From contig CM019236.1 in the NCBI GenBank assembly GCA_009741485.1, positions 33,251,636 to 33,315,635 of the forward strand: DNA of 64,000 nt. Reading direction: 5' to 3'. This DNA comes from Malurus cyaneus samueli. Lineage: Eukaryota > Chordata > Aves > Passeriformes > Maluridae. The notes beneath the pieces were generated by a model. That model was given only the letters and a program-made list of their open reading frames with translations, did not search any database and was not told where the DNA came from. A program made the position numbers and the translations under genes. Positions 63,961-64,000 of this stretch are shown here, piece by piece. Within the stretch, counting starts at the first letter, position 1; each line of letters opens with the position of its first letter.

Positions 63961-64000
63961 GTGAGTTAAAATTATCTTTCAAATGCATTTTTTCCAGGAT

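Noticed and set aside
4377..63960. Assignment to VPS13C rather than VPS13A
   Set aside because: Blocks such as GWFSWMWSWS, EEFYDAL at the FFAT position and the absence of the VPS13C repeat-duplication region favour VPS13A.
1..64000. CRISPR array, prokaryotic operon or novel defence system
   Set aside because: The window is vertebrate intron-exon DNA; no spaced direct repeats or clustered ORFs.

Overview
The window is 64 kb of vertebrate, almost certainly avian, nuclear DNA. It is AT-rich and intron-dominated, and carries several CR1 LINE fragments with bird-type 3' ends. It holds one large gene on the + strand, VPS13A (chorein), and no second protein-coding gene was found. Synteny (human 9q21 with chicken Z) suggests a Z-linked locus; that is inference, not something visible here.

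VPS13A layout. I placed 48 coding exons, numbered 2 to 49 by matching exon lengths and codons to what I remember of human VPS13A. They run from 4377 to 63960 and encode about residues 34 to 2308 of a protein of roughly 3,170 residues. Exon 1 (start codon, about 100 coding bases) lies left of the window, and about 20 more exons, encoding the rest of the VAB domain, the ATG2-like C-terminal region and the PH-like domain, lie to the right. All introns are GT-AG except intron 19, which is GC-AG. Reading frame is kept across every junction except in exon 6 (6858-6969). There the second half carries a cluster of small differences with a net gain of 2 bases, an in-frame TAA at 6935-6937 and a poor donor. 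Since the other 47 exons are open, I read this as a local assembly error or a recent null allele rather than an old pseudogene.

Role. VPS13A is a bridge-like lipid transfer protein. Its N-terminal chorein region and long hydrophobic groove (exons 2 to about 47) move phospholipids between membranes at contact sites. A FFAT motif at the start of exon 25 binds the ER proteins VAPA/VAPB. The VAB adaptor-binding domain begins around exon 48, and the window ends inside it.

Introns. The main additions are CR1 copies: a small one in intron 14, a nested pair in intron 20, a convergent inverted pair in intron 23, a long antisense copy with ORF1 and ORF2 relics in intron 35 that is split by a probable solo LTR, and an old scrap in intron 39. 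Most lie antisense to VPS13A. Other introns are AT-rich single-copy sequence with a few short tandem duplications. I found no RNA gene, CRISPR array or undescribed system.
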